From Tepidicaulis sp002389665 (lineage in GTDB: Bacteria; Pseudomonadota; Alphaproteobacteria; Parvibaculales; Parvibaculaceae): a DNA stretch of 64,000 nt. The stretch lies in contig NZ_OZ244942.1 in NCBI RefSeq assembly GCF_965222285.1, positions 2,232,001 through 2,296,000 on the forward strand, written 5' to 3'. Both the position numbers and the translations under genes were made by a program. This document shows positions 17,768 to 26,592 of the stretch, in pieces. Within the stretch, counting starts at the first letter, position 1. Each line of letters starts with the position of its first letter. The notes below the pieces were generated by a model. It saw only the letters and a program-made list of their open reading frames with translations. It did no database searches and was not told the DNA's origin.

Positions 17768-18799
17768 TCAGTCCGCCGAAACTGCGGCAGCCAGGGCCTC
17801 AAGGCCTTCTTCGGCGCGGGGGGTCAGCGCCACGAATTCCCAGGCATCCGGCGCGGCAAAAAGCGCCCGCAGGATCTGGTTGTTGAGGGCATGGCCCGCG
17901 CGCACGCCCCGGTAGCGGCCGATCAGCGGGGCACCGGCCAGCGCGAGGTCGCCCACCGCGTCCAGCACCTTGTGGCGCACGAACTCGTCGGCAAAGCGCA
18001 GGCCTTCTTCGTTCATCACTTCTTCGCCGTCGATGACCACGGCGTTTTCCAGCGAGCCGCCCTTGGCAAGGCCCATGGATTTGAGAAGCTCATAATCCTT
18101 GTAGAAGCCGAAGGTGCGGGCTTCGGAAAGCTCCTCGGCAAAAAGCTCGGCATTGATGTCAGCCGTATAGCTCTGCTGCCCGATCACCGGATTGTCGAAA
18201 TCGATGTCGAAGGAGATGGAGAACCCGTCTGCCGGAAGAAGCTCGGCCTTTTTCAGGCCCTCTTCCAGGATGACGGGCTTCAGAATACGGATGGCAAGGC
18301 GCGGCGCGTCCAGCTCGCGGATGCCAGCCTGGCGGATCGCCTTGACGAAGGCGGCGGACGAGCCGTCCATCACCGGCACTTCCGGCCCGCTCACTTCAAC
18401 GATCAGATTGTCGATGCCGCAGGCGGCCAGCGCCGCCATCAAATGTTCGACCGTGGCAACGGTCGTGCCTTTTTCATTGCCCAGCACCGTGCACATCGTC
18501 GTCTCGCAAACCGCATCGAAGCGGGCGGGAATATCGGTGAGCGTGCGGTCGATGGAGGAAAGGTCGGTGCGGCGGAAAACCACGCCGGTATCGGCAGCGG
18601 CCGGTTTCAGCACCAAACGGGCGTCCTCGCCCTTGTGCAGGCCGATGCCTTCAATCTCGATTGCGCGGGAAAGCGTGGTCTGGAAAGCGGAACGGTCCAG
18701 CGATGCAGCGGAAGGGGTTTCGACGGAAGCCGGGGCACAGGCTGCGCCTGCGCTGCCTACCGGTTCGATCCCGTTCATGTCCATTTCCGTCTTACGCAC
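17768..18799 (-). CDS. lpxC: UDP-3-O-acyl-N-acetylglucosamine deacetylase
   Basis: Zinc amidase for the committed step of lipid A synthesis. Zinc ligands and catalytic residues lie in EHLMAALAACGIDNL (His), HKVLDAVGDLALAG (His, Asp) and AGHALNNQIL (general acid His). A Ser/Ala-rich tail of roughly 30-40 residues precedes the core at QTTLSRAIEIEGIGLHKG, making it longer than the usual ~305. The GTG at 18799 is preferred because AGGACG lies upstream; an ATG at 18841 (357 aa) has no SD, and an ATG at 18775 is also possible. Downstream of ftsZ, as in many proteobacteria. Confidence 0.92.
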   Translation of the reverse strand: MRKTEMDMNGIEPVGSAGAACAPASVETPSAASLDRSAFQTTLSRAIEIEGIGLHKGEDARLVLKPAAADTGVVFRRTDLSSIDRTLTDIPARFDAVCETTMCTVLGNEKGTTVATVEHLMAALAACGIDNLIVEVSGPEVPVMDGSSAAFVKAIRQAGIRELDAPRLAIRILKPVILEEGLKKAELLPADGFSISFDIDFDNPVIGQQSYTADINAELFAEELSEARTFGFYKDYELLKSMGLAKGGSLENAVVIDGEEVMNEEGLRFADEFVRHKVLDAVGDLALAGAPLIGRYRGVRAGHALNNQILRALFAAPDAWEFVALTPRAEEGLEALAAAVSAD

Positions 18800-19150
18800 G
18801 CTCGTCGTCCTTTCGCCGCCGGAAGCGGCACACTTACTCATTCAGCTTGTGGGCTTGAGGTTTTCACCCAATGCCGCCCGACCCTTCGTCTTTCGGTCTT
18901 TATGACCCGACTGCAAGTCAAGCTCGCTGCCCCCTCGCGCCCGGCACCTGCCCCCGCAGATCCTTACCGGGCACTCTTCTTGTAACAATCCGGCACAATC
19001 GCCTCAAATAACTCTTTATTTCGATATGTTACACTTCGAACTAACTCATAAGCCTTTGATTTTAAACAATAATGGCCTGGTCCGGAGCGGCATCCGAACC
19101 AGGCCATCAGGCTGACATGGAGAGCAAGCCCCCCAGGTTTGGCGCGCGGC
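18800..19150. other. lpxC-ftsZ intergenic region, AT-rich in its upper half
   Basis: About 350 bp without a gene. It holds the ftsZ terminator at 19072-19107. On the lpxC side of it, 19000-19070 is clearly more AT-rich than the surroundings and is the likely location of the lpxC promoter, but no pair with good -35, -10 and spacing was found. Confidence 0.5.
19072..19107 (-). terminator. Terminator after ftsZ
   Basis: Perfect 10-bp arms ATGGCCTGGT (19072-19081) and ACCAGGCCAT (19098-19107) around a 16-nt loop with internal CCGGA/TCCG pairing. On the minus strand the stem is followed by TTATTGTTTAAAA, a U-rich tail. It lies 44 bp after the ftsZ stop. Confidence 0.7.
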
Positions 19151-20860
19151 TTAGTTAGCCTGGCGCCGGAGGAAGGTTGGAATTTCCAACTGGTCTTCCT
19201 CATAGCTGGGCTGAATGAGCCCCTCTTCGGAGGGAACAGCCCGTTTTTGTTGCACCGGCTCGCGCCGGGTCTCCGTATCGCGCACCGCGTCGGGAGAGAT
19301 CACGGGCTGGGCAGCCGTAGCGCGGGCGCGCACCGGCGTTCCCTGGCCCAGAACCGGCTCGCGCCGCGGGGCTTCGTTTTCGGTTTCCTGGCGGCTCTTA
19401 CGCCCGCCGGCCAGACGCTCGAAGAAGCTGGGCGCCCGTTTCACCGTCCGGCTCTGCGGCACCGGCTGGGGCCGCTGGCCGAGGAAGGACGGCATGTCGT
19501 CCTTCGCCGTGCCTTCCACCCGGTCGAGCCCTTCGGGGATATAGGGCCGCTTCGGCGCCTTTTGCTCGGAAAGCGAGCGCGGGGCTTCACCCGGCTTGTG
19601 GATGATCACCTCGGCCTCGAATTCCTTCGGGTCGAAATACGCATCGTTCCGGCCTTCCGTTTCCGACTGAACGTGATCGGCAACCGCTGAGGCCACTTCC
19701 CGGAAGGAGGTTTCCTCTTCCCCTGCACTCTCATACTCCGGTTCGGGCGTGGAAGCGGCAGGCGCTTCCTGCATCCGAACGTCTTCCGTCCGTTCTTGCG
19801 GCGCCTCAGGAGCCTGAGCGGCCTGAGGAGCAGCCTGCTGGCGGGCCACCGCTTCCACCGGCCGGCTTTCGCGCGGCTGGCCCAGCATGGCTTCTTCCAC
19901 ATCGATGCCTGTCGCCACGACGGAGACGCGCATGGAGCCGTTCAGATTGCTGTCGAAGGTCGAGCCGACAATGATATTGGCATCCGGGTCCACCTCGGAG
20001 CGGATGCGGTTTGCCGCTTCATCCACTTCATAGAGGGTCAGGTCCATGCCGCCGGTGATGTTGATCAGCACGCCGCGCGCGCCTTTCATCGAAACTTCGT
20101 CAAGCAGCGGGTTGGAAATGGCCGCTTCCGCCGCTTCGATGGCCCGCTTCTCGCCTTCGGCTTCACCCGTGCCCATCATGGCTTTGCCCATCTCGTTCAT
20201 CACCGTGCGCACATCGGCAAAGTCGAGATTGATGAGGCCCGGCTTCATCATGAGGTCGGTAATGCCGGCCACGCCCGAATGCAGCACCTCATCGGCCATG
20301 CCGAACGCGTCGGCAAAGGTCGTGCGCTCATTTGCCACCCGGAACAGGTTCTGGTTCGGGATGATGATCAGCGTGTCGACATATTTCTGAAGCTCTTCGA
20401 TGCCCTCTTCGGCAATGCGCATACGGCGCGAGCCTTCGAACTGGAAGGGCTTGGTGACGACACCGACGGTCAAAATACCAAGGTCGCGGGCCGCGCGGGC
20501 AATGACGGGGGCGCCGCCCGTGCCCGTGCCGCCGCCCATGCCGGCCGTAATGAAGACCATATGGGCGCCTTGCAGATTGTCGTTGATCTCCGCCATGGCT
20601 TCTTCGGCCGCCGCGCAGCCGATTTCCGGACGCGAACCTGCGCCCAGACCTTCGGTGATGTTCTCGCCGAGCTGAATGCGCCGGTCGGCAGAGGACATCT
20701 GCAGCGCTTGGGCATCCGTGTTGGCGACAACGAAGTCGCAGCCTTCAAGGCCGGCCTCGATCATGTTGTTGACCGCGTTCCCGCCGGCACCGCCGACACC
20801 GAATACGGTAATTCTGGGTTTCAGTTCCTGGTTCTTCGGGACAGTGAGATTGATGCTCAT
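19151..20860 (-). CDS. ftsZ: Cell division protein FtsZ
   Basis: Tubulin-like GTPase forming the Z ring. N-terminal GVGGAGGNAV, tubulin signature GGGTGTGG (residues 109-116), T7 loop NLDFADVRTVM. Start at 20860 is set by GAGGAGG upstream; the frame stays open further but has no similarity. At 569 residues it is much longer than the ~380 of E. coli. The globular core ends near residue 320, then a ~240-residue Pro/Glu/Ala/Arg-rich linker, and finally the conserved C-terminal peptide IPTFLRRQAN that binds FtsA and other partners. Long linkers are typical of alphaproteobacteria. Confidence 0.96.
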   Translation of the reverse strand: MSINLTVPKNQELKPRITVFGVGGAGGNAVNNMIEAGLEGCDFVVANTDAQALQMSSADRRIQLGENITEGLGAGSRPEIGCAAAEEAMAEINDNLQGAHMVFITAGMGGGTGTGGAPVIARAARDLGILTVGVVTKPFQFEGSRRMRIAEEGIEELQKYVDTLIIIPNQNLFRVANERTTFADAFGMADEVLHSGVAGITDLMMKPGLINLDFADVRTVMNEMGKAMMGTGEAEGEKRAIEAAEAAISNPLLDEVSMKGARGVLINITGGMDLTLYEVDEAANRIRSEVDPDANIIVGSTFDSNLNGSMRVSVVATGIDVEEAMLGQPRESRPVEAVARQQAAPQAAQAPEAPQERTEDVRMQEAPAASTPEPEYESAGEEETSFREVASAVADHVQSETEGRNDAYFDPKEFEAEVIIHKPGEAPRSLSEQKAPKRPYIPEGLDRVEGTAKDDMPSFLGQRPQPVPQSRTVKRAPSFFERLAGGRKSRQETENEAPRREPVLGQGTPVRARATAAQPVISPDAVRDTETRREPVQQKRAVPSEEGLIQPSYEEDQLEIPTFLRRQAN

Positions 20861-21034
20861 GTCAGCCTCCTCGTGAGTATCAAAAGTTCCGGATGCTTTT
20901 ATGGGGTGCCGCCGCCGCGGCGGCCTTTCCCGCACATCCGATGCCGCAATCAAAACTTCCGTCAGTTCGCCCCGGCGCTGTTTTTGCCGCTTCACAGCAA
21001 CCGGAAGCAGTCGCGTTCCGGGTGGGACGTTCCA

Positions 21035-22345
21035 TTAGAAGTTCTCCTTCAACCAGCGGCCCAATCGCCGCAATTGCCCGCCGGAATGTTCCGGATCGGG
21101 GTCTTCACCGCCCGAGAGAATCTCGAGCGGAGAAACTTGTGAATAGGCAAGAAGCCCTGCGCATGCCGCAAAAGCCGGTCCTGCCGTGGATTCGGCAAGG
21201 CCCGTCACCTTCAAGGGGTGGCCGACCCTTACCTGCTTGTCCAAAATCCGGGCGGCGAGCTCGCGCGCGCCATTGAGCTGCGCCGCACCGCCCGTCAGCA
21301 CCACACGTCGCCCCGCGATGCGGCCGTAACCGCTCGCCTCGAGCCGGTCACGGACAAGCTCGAGCGTCTCTTCGAGTCGGGGCTGGATGATCCCCGTCAG
21401 CATGGAACGGGGAATGTGATTGGCGCCGTCTGAATCGGATTCTCCCACCTGCGGCACGTCGATCAGTTCCCGCTCGTCCGAGGGGCTCGCCAGCGCGCTG
21501 CCGTAAAGAGTCTTCATTCTTTCCGCATGCGCGAGCGGCGTCGACAAACCGCGTGCAATGTCGTTTGTAATGTGAATACCCCCAATTGGAATCACATCGC
21601 AATAGACCATTACACCTTCGAAGAAAACGGCGAGCGATGTCGTGCCGCCGCCCATATCGATCAGCGTTACGCCGAGGTCTTTTTCGTCTTCCACCAGTGC
21701 CGAAAGCCCGGCGGCATAAGGCGCGGCGGCAATGCCGGCAATGTCGAGATGGCAGCGTTCGATGCAAAGCGCCAAGTTGCGCAGCGGTCCTTTGACCGCG
21801 CTGACCATATGCACTTCAACGCCGAGCTGTTCACCGAACATGCCCTGCGGCGCGCGCACTCCCCGGCTGCCATCCACCGCGTAATTGACCGGGATGGCGT
21901 GCAGCACGTCGCGTCCTTCGGGCTTATAATGCACGCGGGCATGGGCAAGCAGGCGCTGCACGTCCTCATCGCTGACCGCCTGACCCGTGAGCGAGGATTT
22001 GACCGCCACGGTCTGGCTTTTCAACTCGCCGCAGGAGACCGAGACGACGACCTCCTTCACCGTGATCCCGGCCATGCGTTCGGCGGCATCGACGGCAACG
22101 CGGATCGCCTCTTCGGTCTCGTCCATGTTGACCACCGCCCCGCCGCGCATCCCGCGCGAGACCTGATGGCCGATACCGAGCACCCGCACCGGGTGCAAAC
22201 CGTCGGCCATGCGCCCCGGCTCGATCTTGGCGATGAAGCAGGCGATCTTACTGGTGCCGATATCCAGCGCCGTGACGATACCCGGCCGGCTGGAGGAAAC
22301 GGGACGGCCCTGCATGTTCTTATTCCCGAGGCTCATCATATTCAT
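21035..22345 (-). CDS. ftsA: Cell division protein FtsA
   Basis: A 436-residue actin-like ATPase tethering FtsZ to the membrane. Phosphate-binding segment ALDIGTSKI, second ATP motif LIDMGGGTTSLAVF and adenosine motif VVLTGGAAQLNG. The C-terminus GRWLKENF is the amphipathic membrane-targeting helix. It overlaps ftsQ by 4 bp (ATGA). A 174-bp gap with no clear promoter precedes ftsZ. Confidence 0.95.
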   Translation of the reverse strand: MNMMSLGNKNMQGRPVSSSRPGIVTALDIGTSKIACFIAKIEPGRMADGLHPVRVLGIGHQVSRGMRGGAVVNMDETEEAIRVAVDAAERMAGITVKEVVVSVSCGELKSQTVAVKSSLTGQAVSDEDVQRLLAHARVHYKPEGRDVLHAIPVNYAVDGSRGVRAPQGMFGEQLGVEVHMVSAVKGPLRNLALCIERCHLDIAGIAAAPYAAGLSALVEDEKDLGVTLIDMGGGTTSLAVFFEGVMVYCDVIPIGGIHITNDIARGLSTPLAHAERMKTLYGSALASPSDERELIDVPQVGESDSDGANHIPRSMLTGIIQPRLEETLELVRDRLEASGYGRIAGRRVVLTGGAAQLNGARELAARILDKQVRVGHPLKVTGLAESTAGPAFAACAGLLAYSQVSPLEILSGGEDPDPEHSGGQLRRLGRWLKENF

Positions 22346-23349
22346 GTCGCGCTCCCCTTGGCACGCTCGCGCCCAAGATCGTTCACGCCGGAAGCGGCAC
22401 GGCGGGCCGCTGCATCGGGAGTGAGACGGATGGTAAAGCGGTCGGGCAGACGCAAATCGATTGCCTCGATATCGCGCGCCAGCACCCGGTGGCTGTTTTC
22501 GATGGCAACGAGTTCGGCAAGCGCGCGTTCCACATGCCGCTCGGGCAGAAGCACATCGACACCGTTTTCAAGGCGCAGGTTCCAGCGCCGGTCCCCCACC
22601 CGCACGGCCGCGCGCACCCGCGAATGCAGCGCCGGCCATTGCGCCAGAAGTTCCTGAATGACGGGCGCCTCATCGGCGGCCCCATGACCGACGACAAGCG
22701 GCAGATGGGCATAATCCTCGATATGGTTTTCGGTGATCGGCTGACCTTCCCTGTCCACAATGGCAAGACGCCCGCCCCGCTGCCAGACGGCATAGGGCAC
22801 ACGTTCGTTCAGTTCCACGTGAATACGGTCCGGCCAGAAGCGCGTGACGCTGGCCGAGGCCACCCAGTCAAGCCGCTCGAGCCGTTCGCGCGCCGCTTCC
22901 ACATCGACAAGGAAGATCGACATGCCGCGCTCGACATTGAGCGCCTGCATGACATCACGCACCGGTGTGCGGTCACGCCCCTCCACCGTCACGTCCTGCA
23001 CGGAAAAGCCTGCGCCCGCGATCATGCGGTGCGTGCCGGCCACAAGAGAGCTGCCGGCGGCTGCGAAATGCCCGCCGACCATGAGCCCGTAAAAGACGGC
23101 AAAGACCACCAGCATGCCTGCCAGCGCGGCAAGCGGCATGGCCGAAACATTGCCGCTGCGCAGCGCCGAGAAGAAACGCGACAGACGGCTCGGCGGACGC
23201 TGTTTACGCCGCCCAAATTCACGCGCCTTTTTACGCGGCTTGCCCGGCGCTGCCGCGCTCACCTTGCGGCGGTTCGCCGTGCCCCCTTTGCGGGTGCGCG
23301 GGCTTGCCTGCGCTTGGCGCTTGCTGGTTGAGCGTGTCACCGGCGGCAT
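22342..23349 (-). CDS. ftsQ: Cell division protein FtsQ
   Basis: A 335-residue bitopic divisome protein. A ~70-residue cytoplasmic tail very rich in Arg/Lys is followed by a membrane segment (MPLAALAGMLVVFAVFYGLM) and a periplasmic POTRA domain (FSVQDVTVEGRDRTPVRDV) plus the FtsQ beta domain (WPDRIHVELNERVPYAVWQ). The long basic tail is usual in alphaproteobacteria. It overlaps ddl by 13 bp. Confidence 0.93.
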   Translation of the reverse strand: MPPVTRSTSKRQAQASPRTRKGGTANRRKVSAAAPGKPRKKAREFGRRKQRPPSRLSRFFSALRSGNVSAMPLAALAGMLVVFAVFYGLMVGGHFAAAGSSLVAGTHRMIAGAGFSVQDVTVEGRDRTPVRDVMQALNVERGMSIFLVDVEAARERLERLDWVASASVTRFWPDRIHVELNERVPYAVWQRGGRLAIVDREGQPITENHIEDYAHLPLVVGHGAADEAPVIQELLAQWPALHSRVRAAVRVGDRRWNLRLENGVDVLLPERHVERALAELVAIENSHRVLARDIEAIDLRLPDRFTIRLTPDAAARRAASGVNDLGRERAKGSAT

Positions 23350-24263
23350 GACGCATCCTCCACCATCCAGGAAACCAGATCTTCGTAGGAATAACCGGCG
23401 CGGGCGGCGAGCTCGGGCACGAGCGAGGTCGGCGTCATGCCCGGCTGCGTGTTCACTTCCAAGAGCACCACGCCGCTCGCACCTTTCGTTTCATCGAACC
23501 GGAAATCGGCCCGGCTGACACCGCGGCAGCCCAGCGCCTCATGCGCGGCTTTCGTCACCGCCTGCACATGGGCATAAATATCCGCCTCGATGGGCGCGGG
23601 CAGAATGTGATCGGAACCGCCCGCCTTGTATTTCGCCTCATAATCGTAGAAAGCGGTATTGGCGACGATCTCTGTCACATCGAACATTTCCTCGCCCATC
23701 ACGGCGCAGGTCAGCTCGCGGCCAGGGATATAACGCTCCACCATGACGAGCTCACCGAGGTTCCACTTCTCCGAGCTCAGCTCCGCTGGCGGGCGGTTCT
23801 CACCCTGACGCACAATGTGAACGCCGACGCTCGAGCCCTGATTGACCGGCTTGATCACGTAAGGCGTGTCCATGACATGACCCTTGGCCGCTTCGGCGCG
23901 CGTCACGACAACGCTTTCCGTGACGGGCAGGCCCGCGGCGCGGAAAATGTGTTTGGCCATCTCCTTGTCCATGGCAAGCGATGAAGCCAGAACGCCGGAA
24001 TGGGTGTAAGGCAGCTCCAGAATTTCCAGGACGCCCTGCACGCAGCCATCCTCGCCCCACTCGCCGTGCAGCGCATTGAAGACCACATCGGGGCGCAACT
24101 CCTGCAAAACCGCCGGCAGGTCATGACCCGCATCGATCTCGCTCACCCGGTAGCCTGCGCGGCGCAGCGCATCGGCACAGCCCTTGCCGGAGGAAAGGCT
24201 GACTTCCCGCTCCGCGCTCCAGCCGCCCATCAGAACGGCGACATGGGTGTTCTTCCCGCTCAT
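23337..24263 (-). CDS. ddl: D-alanine--D-alanine ligase
   Basis: A 308-residue ATP-grasp ligase making D-Ala-D-Ala for peptidoglycan. N-terminal VLMGGWSAEREVSLSSG, substrate Glu in that motif, HGEWGEDGCVQG loop, ATP-grasp lysine in YVIKPVNQGSSVGV, metal-binding end LLEVNTQPGMTPTSLVPE. The start at 24263 overlaps murB by 4 bp; the longer frame to 24443 lies inside murB and is not used. Confidence 0.95.
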   Translation of the reverse strand: MSGKNTHVAVLMGGWSAEREVSLSSGKGCADALRRAGYRVSEIDAGHDLPAVLQELRPDVVFNALHGEWGEDGCVQGVLEILELPYTHSGVLASSLAMDKEMAKHIFRAAGLPVTESVVVTRAEAAKGHVMDTPYVIKPVNQGSSVGVHIVRQGENRPPAELSSEKWNLGELVMVERYIPGRELTCAVMGEEMFDVTEIVANTAFYDYEAKYKAGGSDHILPAPIEADIYAHVQAVTKAAHEALGCRGVSRADFRFDETKGASGVVLLEVNTQPGMTPTSLVPELAARAGYSYEDLVSWMVEDASCRR

Positions 24264-25177
24264 GCAGCCTCTCCGATGCGTTTGATTTCCCAGTGCAGCT
24301 CGATACCGCTTGTCTTTTTCACCCGCGCGCGCACTTCCTCGCCCAGCGTTTCGATATCGCGGGCCGTCGCATCGCCGGTATTGATGAGGAAATTGCAGTG
24401 CATTTCCGATACCTGCGCGCCGCCGACTTTCAGCCCCCGGCATCCGGCGGCATCCACAAGTTGCCAGGCCTTGCCGCCTTCCGGATTCTTGAAGGTCGAG
24501 CCGCCCGTGCGCGATTTGATGGGCTGCGCGTTTTCCCGGTGCTCCTGCACCTCCGCCATGCGTTTGGCGATGGCGTCTTTGTCTCCCTTGCGCCCTTCAA
24601 GGATCGCGGAAGTGAAAATCAAATCGCCCGCTACGTCCGTATGCCGGTAGGAAAAGCCCATATCGGCGGGCGTAAGACGAATGATCTCGCCCTGCCGCGT
24701 CACGGCTTCCGCCTCGACGAACACGTCTTTCGTTTCCCCGCCATGGGCGCCCGCATTCATGCGCAGCGCGCCGCCGATGGAGCCCGGAATACCGCGGTAA
24801 AATTCAAGCCCTTCAATGCCCGCTTCCATGGCCGCGCGCGAGACCATGGCATCGAGCATGGCCGTGCCGACTTCCAGGCGCGTTTCGCCGATTTTGCGTG
24901 CACCCGCAAAGGCGCGTCCGAGACGGATCACCACCCCTTTGACGCCGCCGTCGCGGACCAGAAGGTTGGAGCCGACACCGATAACCGTCACCGGCACATC
25001 CGCCGGGCAGCCTTTCAGAAAAGCGGCAAGGTCATCCCGGTCCGCCGGGCGGAACAGCACTTCGGCAGGCCCGCCGACACGGAACCAGGTAAACTCGGCC
25101 AGCGGCGCGTTCTCGGTAAGCTCGCCGCGCACCTGCGGCAGCCGCGCCATCAGGGAAGAAGCCTGAACAGCATTCAT
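24260..25177 (-). CDS. murB: UDP-N-acetylenolpyruvoylglucosamine reductase
   Basis: A 305-residue FAD enzyme reducing UDP-GlcNAc-enolpyruvate to UDP-MurNAc. FTWFRVGGPAEVL and GVGSNLLVRDGG bind FAD. FYRGIPGSIGGALRMNAG is the family signature. Catalytic Ser/Glu regions: GGSTFKNPEGGKAW and MHCNFLINTGDAT, typical of type I MurB. AGGGAGGGG upstream selects 25177; it overlaps murC by 4 bp. Confidence 0.95.
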   Translation of the reverse strand: MNAVQASSLMARLPQVRGELTENAPLAEFTWFRVGGPAEVLFRPADRDDLAAFLKGCPADVPVTVIGVGSNLLVRDGGVKGVVIRLGRAFAGARKIGETRLEVGTAMLDAMVSRAAMEAGIEGLEFYRGIPGSIGGALRMNAGAHGGETKDVFVEAEAVTRQGEIIRLTPADMGFSYRHTDVAGDLIFTSAILEGRKGDKDAIAKRMAEVQEHRENAQPIKSRTGGSTFKNPEGGKAWQLVDAAGCRGLKVGGAQVSEMHCNFLINTGDATARDIETLGEEVRARVKKTSGIELHWEIKRIGEAA

Positions 25178-26592
25178 GCGCCCCCTCCCTTCAGTTTTTT
25201 CAAATCCTCGGGCAGCGCATTCGCCCATTGCGTGATACTGCCCGCACCGAGGCAGACCACCATGTCGCCGGGCTGGGCCATATCGGCGATGAGGCCCGGC
25301 AGCTCTTCCGGTCCTTCGAACGCCATCACGTTCCGGTGGCCCCGGTCCCGCAGGCCTTGTACGAGCGCGGCGCTGTCAAAGCCTTCGATCGGGCTCTCGC
25401 CTGCCGCATAGACCGGCGCGACCAGCACCGTGTCGGCATCGTTGAAGCATTGGCAGAATTGATCGAAAAGATCGCGCAGGCGTGTGAAACGGTGCGGCTG
25501 AACGACAGCGACGATTTTACCCTCGGCCGCGGAGCGGGCGGCCTGCAGCACGGCGGAAATTTCCACCGGGTGATGGCCGTAATCGTCATAGACCTGCACG
25601 CCGTTCCATTCACCCGTGCGGGTGAAGCGGCGCTTGACCCCGCCGAAACCTTCCAGCGCCTTGCGGATCGTTTGGCCGGGCACACCCATTTCGCTGGCCG
25701 CGCCGATGGCCGCAAGGCTGTTGAGCACATTATGCGTGCCGGGCATGGGCAGTTTCATGCCGGGCATCTCGATCACCTCACCCGTGCGGCGCTTCGTGAT
25801 CGTGACGTCGAAGACGCTGAAGCCGTTTTCCGTGCGGATATTGCTGGCGCGCACATCCGCCTGCGGGCTCGTGCCGTAAGTCACGACCCAGCGGTCTTTC
25901 ACCTTGCCGATCAACGCCTGCACTTCCGGATGGTCGATGCACATAACCGCAAAGCCATAGAAGGGCACGCTTTCAACGAAATTCAGGAAGGCCTGACGGA
26001 TCGCATCGAAACTGCCGTAATGGTCGAGATGTTCCGGATCGACATTCGTCACGACCGCAATGGTCGAGGGCAGTTTCAGGAAAGTGCCGTCGGATTCGTC
26101 CGCTTCCACCACCATCCAGTCGCCGTCGCCAAGGCGTGCATTGGTGCCGTAAGCATTGATGATGCCGCCATTGATGACCGTCGGGTCGAAATCCGCCGCA
26201 TCCAGAATGGAGGCGACCATGGAGGTTGTCGTCGTCTTGCCGTGCGTGCCGCCAATGGCAATGCAGGATTTCAGCCGCATCAGCTCGGCCAGCATTTCCG
26301 CCCGGCGCACGATGGGCATCATCCGGGCGCGCGCTTCCACAAGCTCGGGATTGTCCGGCTTGATCGCCGTGGAGACGACCAGCACCTGCGCTTCGGCAAT
26401 ATTCTCCGCTGCATGGCCGATATCGACCGCAATGCCGAGCGCGCGCAGGCGCTTCACGTTGGCGCTGTCGGCCACGTCGCTACCGCGCACCTTATAACCG
26501 AGATTGTGCATGACCTCGGCAATGCCGCTCATGCCGATGCCGCCAATCCCCACGAAATGGATGACGCCGATATCAAGAGGTGCCGGCTTCAT
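25174..26592 (-). CDS. murC: UDP-N-acetylmuramate--L-alanine ligase
   Basis: A 472-residue Mur ligase adding L-Ala. N-terminal Rossmann HFVGIGGIGMSGIAEV binds the UDP substrate. The ATP P-loop is GGTHGKTTTTS, the central domain has NVDPEHLDHYG and the C-terminal domain DDYGHHPVEISAVL and QPHRFTR. Length is normal. 4-bp overlaps at both ends. Confidence 0.96.
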   Translation of the reverse strand: MKPAPLDIGVIHFVGIGGIGMSGIAEVMHNLGYKVRGSDVADSANVKRLRALGIAVDIGHAAENIAEAQVLVVSTAIKPDNPELVEARARMMPIVRRAEMLAELMRLKSCIAIGGTHGKTTTTSMVASILDAADFDPTVINGGIINAYGTNARLGDGDWMVVEADESDGTFLKLPSTIAVVTNVDPEHLDHYGSFDAIRQAFLNFVESVPFYGFAVMCIDHPEVQALIGKVKDRWVVTYGTSPQADVRASNIRTENGFSVFDVTITKRRTGEVIEMPGMKLPMPGTHNVLNSLAAIGAASEMGVPGQTIRKALEGFGGVKRRFTRTGEWNGVQVYDDYGHHPVEISAVLQAARSAAEGKIVAVVQPHRFTRLRDLFDQFCQCFNDADTVLVAPVYAAGESPIEGFDSAALVQGLRDRGHRNVMAFEGPEELPGLIADMAQPGDMVVCLGAGSITQWANALPEDLKKLKGGGA

